Shown: one piece after another, positions 24,497 through 33,112 of the stretch
Numbering within the stretch: position 1 is the first letter of the stretch
How the letters are laid out: each line of letters opens with the position of its first letter
Origin: JAABVY01 sp964496505
GTDB taxonomy: Bacteria > Zixibacteria > MSB-5A5 > JAABVY01
Length of the DNA stretch: 64,000 nucleotides
Assembly (NCBI GenBank): GCA_964496505.1
Contig: CAZBZV010000001.1
Location: 1 to 64,000, forward strand
Reading direction: 5' to 3'
Notes under the pieces: model-generated
Told to the model about the DNA's origin: nothing
Database searches by the model: none
Seen by the model: only the letters and a program-made list of their open reading frames with translations
Translations under genes and position numbers: made by a program

Positions 24497-26910
24497 TTTT
24501 GCTGGGTAACGCGCTTTTGGTCCTGACCGGGCTGGCCTGTTTTTCAACGGTGGCCCTGTTCGGGCTGGCGGCATTCAAAAATAAATCTTACGAAGCCCCT
24601 GCCAACAATCTCTTTGCGATATTTGCATTATTGGTGGTAATAATGTCCGCCCTGTTTTTAGCCCAGATTATTAATCACAATTACGAACTCGAGTATGTCT
24701 ACTCTTATTCCTCCAATAGCTTGGGCTTTTTCCTGCTTATGTCCACATTCTGGGCCGGGCAGGTGGGGACCTTTTTGCTCTGGCTGCTCTTTACCGCAAT
24801 TGCCGGAATGTTCCTTTTGAAAGTCAACTGGGAGCATAAAAACCGCATGATGTTCTTCTTTATGCTGACCGCGGTATTTCTGGTTGTGCTCTTGTTCGTC
24901 AAATCGCCTTTTAAGCCGCTCGATCCGGCTGCTATCGGCATGCCGGCGGAGATGTTTCCGCCCTCGGACGGCCGTGGGCTGAATCCTCTATTGCAAAATT
25001 TCTGGATGGTGATCCATCCGCCCATTGTATTTGTCGGCTATACTCTTCTGGCGATACCGTTTGCCTATGCTCTGGCCGCTCTCTCTGCTGGTGAATTCAA
25101 GACATGGTCCAAAAAGGTGTTTCCCTGGAGTCTGCTTTCGGGGGCGATTCTCGGGCTGGGAATATTTCTGGGCGGATACTGGGCTTACGAGACCCTTGGA
25201 TGGGGTGGTTACTGGGCCTGGGATCCGGTGGAGAATTCATCGCTGATACCGTGGCTGACAAACCTGGCATTGATACATGGGCTTCTGCTGGAGAGATCGC
25301 GGGAGACTCTTCGCAAAACAAATATCCTGATGGCTCTTCTGGGATTCATTCTTGTCCTATATGGCACATTTCTGACCAGGAGCGGAGTCCTGCAGGAGTT
25401 TTCGGTGCATTCATTCGTAGCGCCCGGCAAGATGCTTTACTGGGTGATGCTGATCTTTATGATCGGATTTACGATTTTATCGGCAGTCTATTTTATTCGC
25501 AGACTGCCCCTGCTCAAGCGACCCAAAGAAGCTAAGGAAAAGATGTCTGAAAGCCAGCAATGGTTCGAGACGATGGTTATTCTCGGGGCTCTTTTCACTA
25601 TACTGCTGGCAGTTTTAACCTGGGTGGGGACATCATCTCCAATGTTCACAACGGTTATCTCTGGTGCTAATTCGGCATTTCTATGGTTTTTATATCTGTT
25701 TCCAGTCTTTATATTCGGACTTTATGTCGCGATTATAGTAAAAAAATCTAGAAATGAAGAATGGTCTGGAAGTAAGAAAATAATTCACATATTGGTTTAT
25801 CCTATTATCCTAATCGCATCCTATTATTTATTACTCTATCTTATAAATATATGGGATTTGGTGCAGCAAATAACACCATCAAGTGCCGGCATAGATTTTT
25901 ATAATAGTATCGCCATGCCAATCGGCATTATCATGGCTATTCTTGCGGCAATATCATCGCTTTATATCTATCACACCCATAAATTAAATTATTTTTTAAT
26001 CAGGCTTGTTATATCGTTTGTGGTTGCTGTCGTTGGCACGGTGATAGCATTCTTTTTGGCAGTTAAGTCATTCTCGATATTGACATTGATATTTGCATCT
26101 TTCTTTGCAATCGTTTCCAATATCTTTGCAATATTATCAATGAAGAAAAAGAATATTACCGGCATGGCCGGAAATATTACCCATGTGGGCTTCGGCCTGA
26201 TCTTAATTGGTTTCATAGCCTCGTCGGTATTCTCAACCAGCACCGGCGTGGTCAAGCTGGAAGCCGACCAGAAGAAGGAGCTTTTGGGCATGGATCTTAA
26301 ATTCCTCGGTATTGGCGATAATTATATGAGCAGCGAAAACAGGGTTAAAGTGGCGGTCAGCCATGGAAACGATGAGTATGTCGCCAAACCGGCCTTCTAC
26401 CAGGATCCCTACACCCAGCAGACGGTGATAAATCCCTATATACGTAAATCGCTGTTCCATGACACATACTTCGCACCGCAGAGGTATTTGCCCAATTATA
26501 CGACTTTAACGCTTTCCAAGGGCGAGACCAATACCGCCTTCGGGCATGATATAACTTTCGAGGAATTTCAGATCGGAAGCCATGATAATACCGGAGCGAT
26601 GAAGGTCGCAACTTTGTTGAATGTTGATGTAGACGGCGAGGAGCATCAGGTAGTGCCGACATTTTATCCAAATCCGACTGCTGCTGATGATCCCGGTTAT
26701 GCCAATATTCCCAGTACGGACTATAAAATATATGTTGATCGAATCTTTGCCGATGAAGGCAAAATCATGATAGATGTTGTGGGGGTGGGAGACCTTGTGC
26801 TCGAAATCACCCGCAAACCGTTCATAAATCTGGTGTGGTTTGGTGCAGTTATAATCGTGGTTGGTATCTTTCTTGCTTATCTCAAGCGGCGCAAACTTGC
26901 ACAGGTTTAA
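24493..26910 (+). CDS. ccmF: Cytochrome c heme lyase subunit CcmF
   Basis: 805-residue polytopic protein that attaches heme to apocytochrome. The WWD domain is clear (GWGGYWAWDPVENSSLIPWL near residue 235), with flanking conserved segments HPPIVFVGYTLL and GTFLTRSGVLQEFSVHSF. A long C-terminal periplasmic part from about residue 595 ends in one membrane span. It is longer than E. coli CcmF (about 650). The part at 25700-26150, encoding further membrane spans, is noticeably more AT-rich than its flanks. No ccmH or ccmI follows. Confidence 0.94.
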   Translation: MILLGNALLVLTGLACFSTVALFGLAAFKNKSYEAPANNLFAIFALLVVIMSALFLAQIINHNYELEYVYSYSSNSLGFFLLMSTFWAGQVGTFLLWLLFTAIAGMFLLKVNWEHKNRMMFFFMLTAVFLVVLLFVKSPFKPLDPAAIGMPAEMFPPSDGRGLNPLLQNFWMVIHPPIVFVGYTLLAIPFAYALAALSAGEFKTWSKKVFPWSLLSGAILGLGIFLGGYWAYETLGWGGYWAWDPVENSSLIPWLTNLALIHGLLLERSRETLRKTNILMALLGFILVLYGTFLTRSGVLQEFSVHSFVAPGKMLYWVMLIFMIGFTILSAVYFIRRLPLLKRPKEAKEKMSESQQWFETMVILGALFTILLAVLTWVGTSSPMFTTVISGANSAFLWFLYLFPVFIFGLYVAIIVKKSRNEEWSGSKKIIHILVYPIILIASYYLLLYLINIWDLVQQITPSSAGIDFYNSIAMPIGIIMAILAAISSLYIYHTHKLNYFLIRLVISFVVAVVGTVIAFFLAVKSFSILTLIFASFFAIVSNIFAILSMKKKNITGMAGNITHVGFGLILIGFIASSVFSTSTGVVKLEADQKKELLGMDLKFLGIGDNYMSSENRVKVAVSHGNDEYVAKPAFYQDPYTQQTVINPYIRKSLFHDTYFAPQRYLPNYTTLTLSKGETNTAFGHDITFEEFQIGSHDNTGAMKVATLLNVDVDGEEHQVVPTFYPNPTAADDPGYANIPSTDYKIYVDRIFADEGKIMIDVVGVGDLVLEITRKPFINLVWFGAVIIVVGIFLAYLKRRKLAQV

Positions 26911-26950
26911 TAAAAAATATATTGATTAATCATTCCTGTTGAGTTAATTC

Positions 26951-29900
26951 ATGCCCATGAATATGGATTACTATTTAGGAATCGACATTGGCTCCGTTGC
27001 CTTAAAAGTGGTGGCTGTCTCGGGCGACGGGCAAATTAGATATTCCGACTACAGAAGATTGTACGGTCAGCCGGGGGAAGTGCTCAAAGAGGCGCTCGCT
27101 GACCTGCGTAAAAAATTATCATTTGAGCATATTGCCGCCCTTGTTTCTACAGGCAATGCCGGTGAGCTTGCGCATAAGCTTCTGGGTGGCGACTTTGCCA
27201 ACGAGGTGCTATCGGTCTCCAAGGCGGCCCAGTTTCTTACGCCGGAAGTTAATACCATGATTGAGATGGGCGGCGCCGATTCAAAACTGCTCTGCTATAA
27301 CCGCACGGGTGATCAGCTTGCACTCGCTGATTTCGCCATGAACTCGCTTTGTGCCGCAGGTACCGGATCATTTCTGGACCAGCAGGCCAACAGATTAGAC
27401 ATATCGATTGAGGGCGAATTCGGGCAGATGGCGCTGAAATCGAAGAATCCGCCGCGAATTGCGGGACGATGTTCGGTGTTCGCCAAATCCGACATGATTC
27501 ATCTTCAGCAGATCGCCACGCCCGACTATGATATCGTGGCCGGGCTGTGCTATGCTGTGGCGCGCAATTTCAAGTCGGCCATAGCACGAGGCAAAAAAAT
27601 CAAAAAGCCCATAGCATTCGTGGGAGGCGTGGCCTCCAATGCCGGAATGGTGAAGGCTTTTGAGGATATTCTGCAATTGCGATCGGGTGAGCTGGTGATC
27701 CCCGAGGAACATCGGATATTCTGTGCTTACGGTGCGGCCATGATTGCCAGGGAAAAAAGTCAGACCGATAATTTTAATCTTTCTGCCTGCGAAAAAAATG
27801 AAAAAAATGTCTTAGAGAATTCGATGACCACCCGCGAGAGGCTGGAGTACTCATTCCCCCAGCAAAAGCACTATAAAACCACTTTGACTTTAAAGCGTGG
27901 TTCTGAACCTAAAGTGACCGAAGGATATCTGGGAGTTGATATAGGTTCGCTCTCCACCAATCTGGTCGTGATAGATAAGAATCGAAATGTCCTGGCTCGG
28001 CGATACCTGATGACCGCCGGTCGACCGATTGAGGCTGTCCGTAAGGGGCTGGCTGAAATCGGCGAAGAGCTTAATGATACGGTCAAGATTATCGGATGCG
28101 GCACAACAGGTTCGGGAAGATACTTAATTGGCGACTTCATAGGTGCTGATATAGTTCGCAATGAAATCACAGCACAGGCCACAGCCGCTATCATGCTCGA
28201 TAAAAAAGTGGATACGATTTTCGAGATAGGCGGTCAGGATTCAAAATATATATCCATTGACAACGGCATTGTCGTGGATTTCGAGATGAACAAGGCTTGT
28301 GCGGCAGGTACCGGATCATTCCTGCAGGAGCAGGCCGAGAAACTGGGAATACAGATCAACGAGGAATTCGGCGACAGGGCGCTCAAAGCTGCCTGTCCGG
28401 TTGGATGCGGCGAACGCTGTACCGTATTCATGGAGTCCGACCTGAATTCATATCAGCAGGCCGGGGCGGAAAAAGATGATCTGGTAGCCGGGCTGGCATA
28501 TTCGATCGCAAAAAATTATCTGACCCGTGTGGTGGGCAAAAGAAGAATAGGCGACCATATCTTTTTCCAGGGCGGAGTGGCCTGGAATAAGGGTGTGGTG
28601 GCAGCTTTCGAGAAGATACTCGGAAAATCGATTCATGTGCCCCCGCATCATGATGTCACCGGTGCTATCGGGACGGCTTTGATTGCTATGGAGCGTCCCG
28701 GTAACGACGATTCCAGATTCCGTGGCTTCGACCTCTCTAAAAGAAAATATACGGTAGAGCCGTTTATCTGCGAAGACTGCTCCAATATGTGCGAGATCAG
28801 AAAGGTCACAATAGAGGGTGAAGAGCCTTTGTATTATGGTTCTCGATGCGAAAAATACGATACAGAGGTCAAAACAAAAGACAATCGCTTCGACTTTGTT
28901 AAATTCAGAAACAGGGCCCTTTATTCATCCATAGAAAAAGTCAAGCTCGATAAAAAAGCTGTAACAATCGGATTTCCGCGAGTACTAATCTTTCACGAGC
29001 TCTATCCATTTTGGGCCTCGTTCTTCCGCAAGCTGGGCTATAAGGTGATGCTCTCGCGTCCGACTAATCAGAAAACGCTGAACTACAGCCTGGAAAATTT
29101 CTCGGCCGAGACCTGCTTCCCGATTAAAGTGGTTAACGGCCATGTCAAGGATCTGCTTGACAAACAGGTTGATTACATATTCCTGCCATCTATTATAAAT
29201 ATCCGCGAGGATGGCGCCCCGCACGAAAATAGCTTTCTCTGTCCGCATATACAGTCGATTCCGTACACTATTGCAGCCAACTTCGAAATGGAGAAGTATC
29301 ACAGCAAACTTATTAATGTACCGTTATCGATGGAAATGAATGCGGAACAGCTTAAAGATGAACTTAAGGATTTGAGAAAGCATTTTGGATGGGCGCAGGC
29401 TAAATACGAAGCGGCAATTGAAGCCGGCCTTAGAAACCAAAACAGTTTTTATGATAAGATCACAGAAAAGGGACGTGAATTTCTCGAGACAAGAGATGAA
29501 TCAAAGCCGGCAATTTGTATAATCTCCCGTCCTTATAACGGTTGTGACGCCAAACTCTCGCTGGAGATACCCAAGAAGCTTTTGGGATTGGGGGTGGATG
29601 TAATCCCGATGGAGGCGCTGCCCTTATCCGAGAAATACGGTGATCTCACAGAGGCCAATATGTACTGGCGTTTCGGCCAGAAGATACTCGCGGCGGCAGA
29701 GATTATCCGCGATATCCCCAATCTTTATCCGGTATACATCACAAACTTCGGATGCGGCCCGGATTCATTTATCACTCATTTCTTCCAGGAACGTCTGGGC
29801 GGGAAGCCTTATCTTCAGATCGAGATTGACGAGCATTCTGCCGATGCGGGTATAGTGACCCGTCTTGAAGCATTTCTTGACAGTCTGAAAAGCAAGCAGG

Positions 29901-31138
29901 CCAAAGATACATTCAAGAAGAAAGTTTATCTTTCGCGCTTCTCGAGCAACGGTGTGCCCCGGACTGTTTATATACCATATATGTCCGATCATGCAGTGCC
30001 CTTTGCAGCAGCATTTCGCGCCTGCGGGATGCCGTCGGAGGCATTGCCTGAGCCGACTCCGGATACATTGGAATTCGGCAAGAAGTACACATCAGGCAAG
30101 GAATGTTTTCCCTGCCAGGTTACAACCGGTGATATAGTTGGTAAGGTCAATTCGCCCGACTTTGATCGAAGAAAAAGCGCATTCTTTATGCCCTCGGCCT
30201 CAGGTCCCTGTCGTTTCGGACAGTATCATCTATATCAGAGACAGGTGCTGGATGAGCTGGGGTATGCCGATGTGCCCATAGTCTCGCCCGATTCGCGCAC
30301 CGGATATGATGATGAGGCTTTCGGATCGGATGATTTCAAGAGAGTGGGATGGAGGGCGATTGTAGCGGCTGACCTTCTGTATAAAATATATCATCATTTC
30401 CGTCCCCATCAGGATGATAAGTCGGAGATAGACAGGCTTTATAAGGGCTACCTGTTCAAGCTGGCTGATTATATAGAACACAGAAGGGATCTGGAGCCGT
30501 TTTTCATGGCGGCGCTGGCTGATTTCAAAAAGATGCAGTCTGCCAATGGTAAGAATTTGCCCATAATTGGAGTGGTGGGCGAGATTTTCCTGAGGGCCAA
30601 CCGCTTTTCCAACAATTTCCTTGTAGAGCATCTGGAGAATCTGGGTGCGAAGGTCTGGCTTGCGCCAATGGCAGAGTGGGTGTTTTACACGAATTTCACC
30701 TACCGTCGCAGGCTCAAAAAGGAGAGCAATCTGGGAGAATTTGTGACGGCCAATCTGACCAACTTCATCCAGCACAAAGCGGAAAAGAAAATAGTTGGCC
30801 TGGTGGCCGAGGAAATACCCTCAGTCTATGATCCGCCAGTAGAGGAAATAATTAAACTGGCCCGCCCCTATATCGATGTTTCCCTTTCGGGTGAGGCTAT
30901 TCTTTCGGTGGGTAAAGCTATCGAATATGTTCACGACGGCGCCAGCGGCATTGTGAATACATTGCCGTTTATGTGTATGCCGGGTACTATAGTATCTGCG
31001 GTGGGTGGCAAGGTCTCCGAGGATTTGGGAGGTGTGCCCTGGCTTAATATGGCCTATGAGGGTTTGAGCGACAAAGGGGATGACCTCAAGCTGGAAGCAT
31101 TCGTGCATCAGGCGCGACAGTTTGCCGCAACACGATGA
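26951..31138 (+). CDS. BadF/HgdC-type CoA-dehydratase activase, multidomain
   Basis: Very large cytosolic protein (1395 residues) with two consecutive ASKHA ATPase domains, each with an iron-sulfur cysteine loop: about residues 5-275 (LGIDIGSVALK, CAAGTGSFLDQQ, GGVASNAG) and 325-595 (LGVDIGSLSTN, CAAGTGSFLQEQ, GGVAWNKG). A DUF2229 region follows (GFPRVLIFHELYPFWASFF near 670), then a part resembling the 2-hydroxyacyl-CoA dehydratase D component with scattered cysteines. Such fusions activate radical dehydratases or benzoyl-CoA reductases by ATP-driven electron transfer, but for this long class no substrate is known. No dehydratase gene is adjacent. Length is normal for this subgroup. Confidence 0.88.
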   Translation: MPMNMDYYLGIDIGSVALKVVAVSGDGQIRYSDYRRLYGQPGEVLKEALADLRKKLSFEHIAALVSTGNAGELAHKLLGGDFANEVLSVSKAAQFLTPEVNTMIEMGGADSKLLCYNRTGDQLALADFAMNSLCAAGTGSFLDQQANRLDISIEGEFGQMALKSKNPPRIAGRCSVFAKSDMIHLQQIATPDYDIVAGLCYAVARNFKSAIARGKKIKKPIAFVGGVASNAGMVKAFEDILQLRSGELVIPEEHRIFCAYGAAMIAREKSQTDNFNLSACEKNEKNVLENSMTTRERLEYSFPQQKHYKTTLTLKRGSEPKVTEGYLGVDIGSLSTNLVVIDKNRNVLARRYLMTAGRPIEAVRKGLAEIGEELNDTVKIIGCGTTGSGRYLIGDFIGADIVRNEITAQATAAIMLDKKVDTIFEIGGQDSKYISIDNGIVVDFEMNKACAAGTGSFLQEQAEKLGIQINEEFGDRALKAACPVGCGERCTVFMESDLNSYQQAGAEKDDLVAGLAYSIAKNYLTRVVGKRRIGDHIFFQGGVAWNKGVVAAFEKILGKSIHVPPHHDVTGAIGTALIAMERPGNDDSRFRGFDLSKRKYTVEPFICEDCSNMCEIRKVTIEGEEPLYYGSRCEKYDTEVKTKDNRFDFVKFRNRALYSSIEKVKLDKKAVTIGFPRVLIFHELYPFWASFFRKLGYKVMLSRPTNQKTLNYSLENFSAETCFPIKVVNGHVKDLLDKQVDYIFLPSIINIREDGAPHENSFLCPHIQSIPYTIAANFEMEKYHSKLINVPLSMEMNAEQLKDELKDLRKHFGWAQAKYEAAIEAGLRNQNSFYDKITEKGREFLETRDESKPAICIISRPYNGCDAKLSLEIPKKLLGLGVDVIPMEALPLSEKYGDLTEANMYWRFGQKILAAAEIIRDIPNLYPVYITNFGCGPDSFITHFFQERLGGKPYLQIEIDEHSADAGIVTRLEAFLDSLKSKQAKDTFKKKVYLSRFSSNGVPRTVYIPYMSDHAVPFAAAFRACGMPSEALPEPTPDTLEFGKKYTSGKECFPCQVTTGDIVGKVNSPDFDRRKSAFFMPSASGPCRFGQYHLYQRQVLDELGYADVPIVSPDSRTGYDDEAFGSDDFKRVGWRAIVAADLLYKIYHHFRPHQDDKSEIDRLYKGYLFKLADYIEHRRDLEPFFMAALADFKKMQSANGKNLPIIGVVGEIFLRANRFSNNFLVEHLENLGAKVWLAPMAEWVFYTNFTYRRRLKKESNLGEFVTANLTNFIQHKAEKKIVGLVAEEIPSVYDPPVEEIIKLARPYIDVSLSGEAILSVGKAIEYVHDGASGIVNTLPFMCMPGTIVSAVGGKVSEDLGGVPWLNMAYEGLSDKGDDLKLEAFVHQARQFAATR

Positions 31139-31251
31139 TTGCCTCAAAATTTTTATTGATTTGAAATCCCGTATGTCTATATTCATTAGTTGCACATCCC
31201 GGGGCGTTTATTATTTTATCCCGTGATGGCTGCTGCGGGCAATGTTTTGAA

Positions 31252-31359
31252 CAAATTGCCCAGGTTGCTTGTTATTTTTGACAAGGAAAAATAGAACAAA
31301 TTGTCACAATATTGAAACTGTAGGATATAGTTGTAGTTTATATAGTAAGCAAATTGTCC
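31252..31359 (+). promoter_or_regulatory. Thrice-repeated CAAATTGYC motif upstream of thioredoxin
   Basis: In the 283-base gap between the activase and thioredoxin genes the nonamer CAAATTGYC occurs at 31252-31260, 31297-31305 and 31350-31358, all in the same direction. A TTGACA lies at 31278-31283, and just before the ribosome site CCGGAC (31358) can pair with GTCCGG (31389). The repeats may be binding sites for a regulator; no known factor is matched. Nothing else is seen in the gap. Confidence 0.3.
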
Positions 31360-31421
31360 GGACTCCGTTGGAATGCAGCTTTTGAGCTGTCCGGCCGAGA
31401 TTAGTATAAGTAGGAGGAAAG

Positions 31422-31739
31422 ATGCCAAAACATGTGACCGAAAAAGATTTTCAACAGGAAGTACTTGAATCGGAAATTCCGGTTATGGTTGATTTTTGGG
31501 CGGAATGGTGTTTCCCGTGCAAGGCGATTGCGCCGGTTGTGGATGAGCTCTCTAAGGAATATCAGGGCAAAATAAAATTCGTCAAGGTTGATGTTGACTC
31601 AAATAACAGAATTGCCGCCGACTATATGATCATGTCGATTCCCTCGCTTCTGATTTTCAAGGGCGGAAAAGTAGTCGATACGATCCGCGGAGCTGTGCCC
31701 AAGGATACCATCCAAAAACATATAGAAAAAGCGTTATAA
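31422..31739 (+). CDS. Thioredoxin with CFPC active site
   Basis: 105-residue thioredoxin-fold protein with no signal peptide. The fold motifs are standard (VMVDFWAEWC, KVDVDSN, IPSLLIFKGGK) but the redox centre is C30-F-P-C33 instead of CGPC, which should change redox potential or partner choice. AGGAGG ribosome site. It is followed after eight bases by a CoA-binding protein gene. Cytosolic reducing role is likely; nearby ccdA could receive electrons from it for periplasmic thiol reduction. Confidence 0.9.
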   Translation: MPKHVTEKDFQQEVLESEIPVMVDFWAEWCFPCKAIAPVVDELSKEYQGKIKFVKVDVDSNNRIAADYMIMSIPSLLIFKGGKVVDTIRGAVPKDTIQKHIEKAL

Positions 31740-31747
31740 AGGGGAAG

Positions 31748-32161
31748 ATGTTGGTAGAGAATCCATCAGATGATAAAATAAAGGAAATACTGGAAACGAA
31801 AAAGGTGGTGGCGGTTGTCGGGCTTTCCCCGAAGCCGGAGAGGGCCTCTAACGATGTTGCAAGTTATCTGAAAGATAAAGGCTATAATATTATTCCGGTC
31901 AATCCCGGCCATGATGAAATCCTGGGTGAAAAGTCGTATCCCTCGCTCTCTGATATTCCGGATAAAGTTGATATAGTAGATGTTTTCCGCAAACCGGAGC
32001 ATACCGGACCCATTATCAATGAGGCTATTAGCATAGATGCTGATGTTATCTGGCTGCAGCTTGGGATCCGAAATGACGAGGCCGCTCAGAAGGCGCTCGA
32101 GGCCGGTAAAACGGTGGTTCAGGACAGATGTATGCTCCAGGAACATCGCAAACTTATGTAG
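31748..32161 (+). CDS. CoA-binding domain protein (YccU-like)
   Basis: 137-residue Rossmann-like CoA-binding domain protein. Features: VVAVVGLSPKPERASNDVASYL near residues 20-42, the PVNPGHDEILGEKSYPSL segment, and DVFRKPEH with VIWLQLGIRN, all typical of the stand-alone family related to the N-domain of succinyl-CoA synthetase alpha. Function is unknown; a conserved Cys near the end (DRCMLQEH) is also typical. Transcribed with thioredoxin. Confidence 0.88.
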   Translation: MLVENPSDDKIKEILETKKVVAVVGLSPKPERASNDVASYLKDKGYNIIPVNPGHDEILGEKSYPSLSDIPDKVDIVDVFRKPEHTGPIINEAISIDADVIWLQLGIRNDEAAQKALEAGKTVVQDRCMLQEHRKLM

Positions 32162-32186
32162 TTTTAAAAATATTTGATTTGCCATA

Positions 32187-32215
32187 TAGACTACTTGCCG
32201 TCAATTTTGTATAAT
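32187..32215 (+). promoter_or_regulatory. Promoter of the rhomboid-receiver unit
   Basis: TAGACT (32187-32192), 17 bases, perfect TATAAT (32210-32215). Predicted start of transcription is about 32222, just before a hairpin. Confidence 0.45.
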
Positions 32216-32226
32216 ATTAGCGGAAA

Positions 32227-32250
32227 AGGCCGAATTTTCAGATTCGGCCT
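32227..32250 (+). promoter_or_regulatory. Nine-pair hairpin at the predicted 5' end of the rhomboid mRNA
   Basis: AGGCCGAAT (32227-32235) pairs with ATTCGGCCT (32242-32250) around a six-base loop. No T-run follows on the plus strand, so it is not a good terminator for the upstream genes; on the minus strand TTTT follows. With the promoter at 32187-32215 it would sit within five bases of the 5' end, where stem-loops stabilise messages. Confidence 0.45.
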
Positions 32251-32296
32251 GTATGCGGCTGATAAATGCTGTTAACTTTTTACCGATAAGATATAT

Positions 32297-33112
32297 ATGT
32301 CATACAAAGGCTACAGACAGGTCAATATCGGCTTTGGACGGGGGCTAACCCCGGTTATTAAATGGCTGATTATTATCAATGCTGTCATATTTCTGATTCA
32401 GATTATCGACAAAAGCGGCTATGTAACTCGTCAGCTTGGTCTTTCCACACGCGATGTCCTGACTGTTCCGGCATTCTGGCAGGTCTTCACCTACCAGTTC
32501 ACTCATGGTGGTTTTTTTCATATCTTCTTTAATATGTTCATTCTCTGGATGTTCGGTACAGAGGTTGAAATGACCCTGGGCAGCCGCCGATTCCTCAAGT
32601 TTTATCTCCTCTGTGGGACCGGCGCCGGAATCATTACCGTAATGGCGCTATTCAGCGTTCCCACGCTTGTGGTGGGCGCTTCCGGAGCGATTTACGGAGT
32701 CATGGTAGCATTTGCCATCATGAATCCTAACCGTTTGGTATACTTGTGGTTCCTTATTCCAATCAAAGTAAAGTACTTGGTCCTGATCCTGGTCGGTATG
32801 GACCTTTTATATACTCTCAGCGGCGGAGGCGGAGGAGTTGCCTATGTCACTCATCTGGGCGGCGCATTGATCGGATTCTTGTATATGAAATCGAACTGGC
32901 GTATGGGCGCCTTAAGATCGAAAATCACCCGTTTAAAGTCGGATATAAAGTATAAAAAGGAAAAGAAGCAGCAGGAATCGACCGATAAATTAATGGAAGA
33001 GGTCGATCAAATCCTCGATAAAATCTCGAAAGTCGGATACGAAAATCTGACAGAAAAGGAAAAGAAGATTCTGGAACGTGCCTCCGACGCACTTTCCCGG
33101 AGGAAGGATTAA
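32297..33112 (+). CDS. Rhomboid-family intramembrane serine protease
   Basis: 271-residue rhomboid protease with six membrane segments. The catalytic Ser129 lies in VVGASGAIYG and His186 in VTHLGGA; HGGFFHIFFNM near residue 70 is the conserved loop before the second span. After the membrane domain comes a basic coiled region and a C-terminal helical motif (VDQILDKISKVGYENLTEKEK, DUF6576-like) common in rhomboids of this lineage. It is directly followed, with no gap, by a response-regulator-like gene. The substrate is unknown. Confidence 0.92.
   Translation: MSYKGYRQVNIGFGRGLTPVIKWLIIINAVIFLIQIIDKSGYVTRQLGLSTRDVLTVPAFWQVFTYQFTHGGFFHIFFNMFILWMFGTEVEMTLGSRRFLKFYLLCGTGAGIITVMALFSVPTLVVGASGAIYGVMVAFAIMNPNRLVYLWFLIPIKVKYLVLILVGMDLLYTLSGGGGGVAYVTHLGGALIGFLYMKSNWRMGALRSKITRLKSDIKYKKEKKQQESTDKLMEEVDQILDKISKVGYENLTEKEKKILERASDALSRRKD

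Noticed and set aside
31139..31421. tRNA or riboswitch in the intergenic gap
   Set aside because: I saw no cloverleaf, CCA end or known riboswitch core; only short repeats and a weak hairpin.
31216..31428. Minus-strand frame of 70 codons in the gap before thioredoxin
   Set aside because: No ribosome site, AT-rich translation and overlap with the thioredoxin leader; more likely non-coding.
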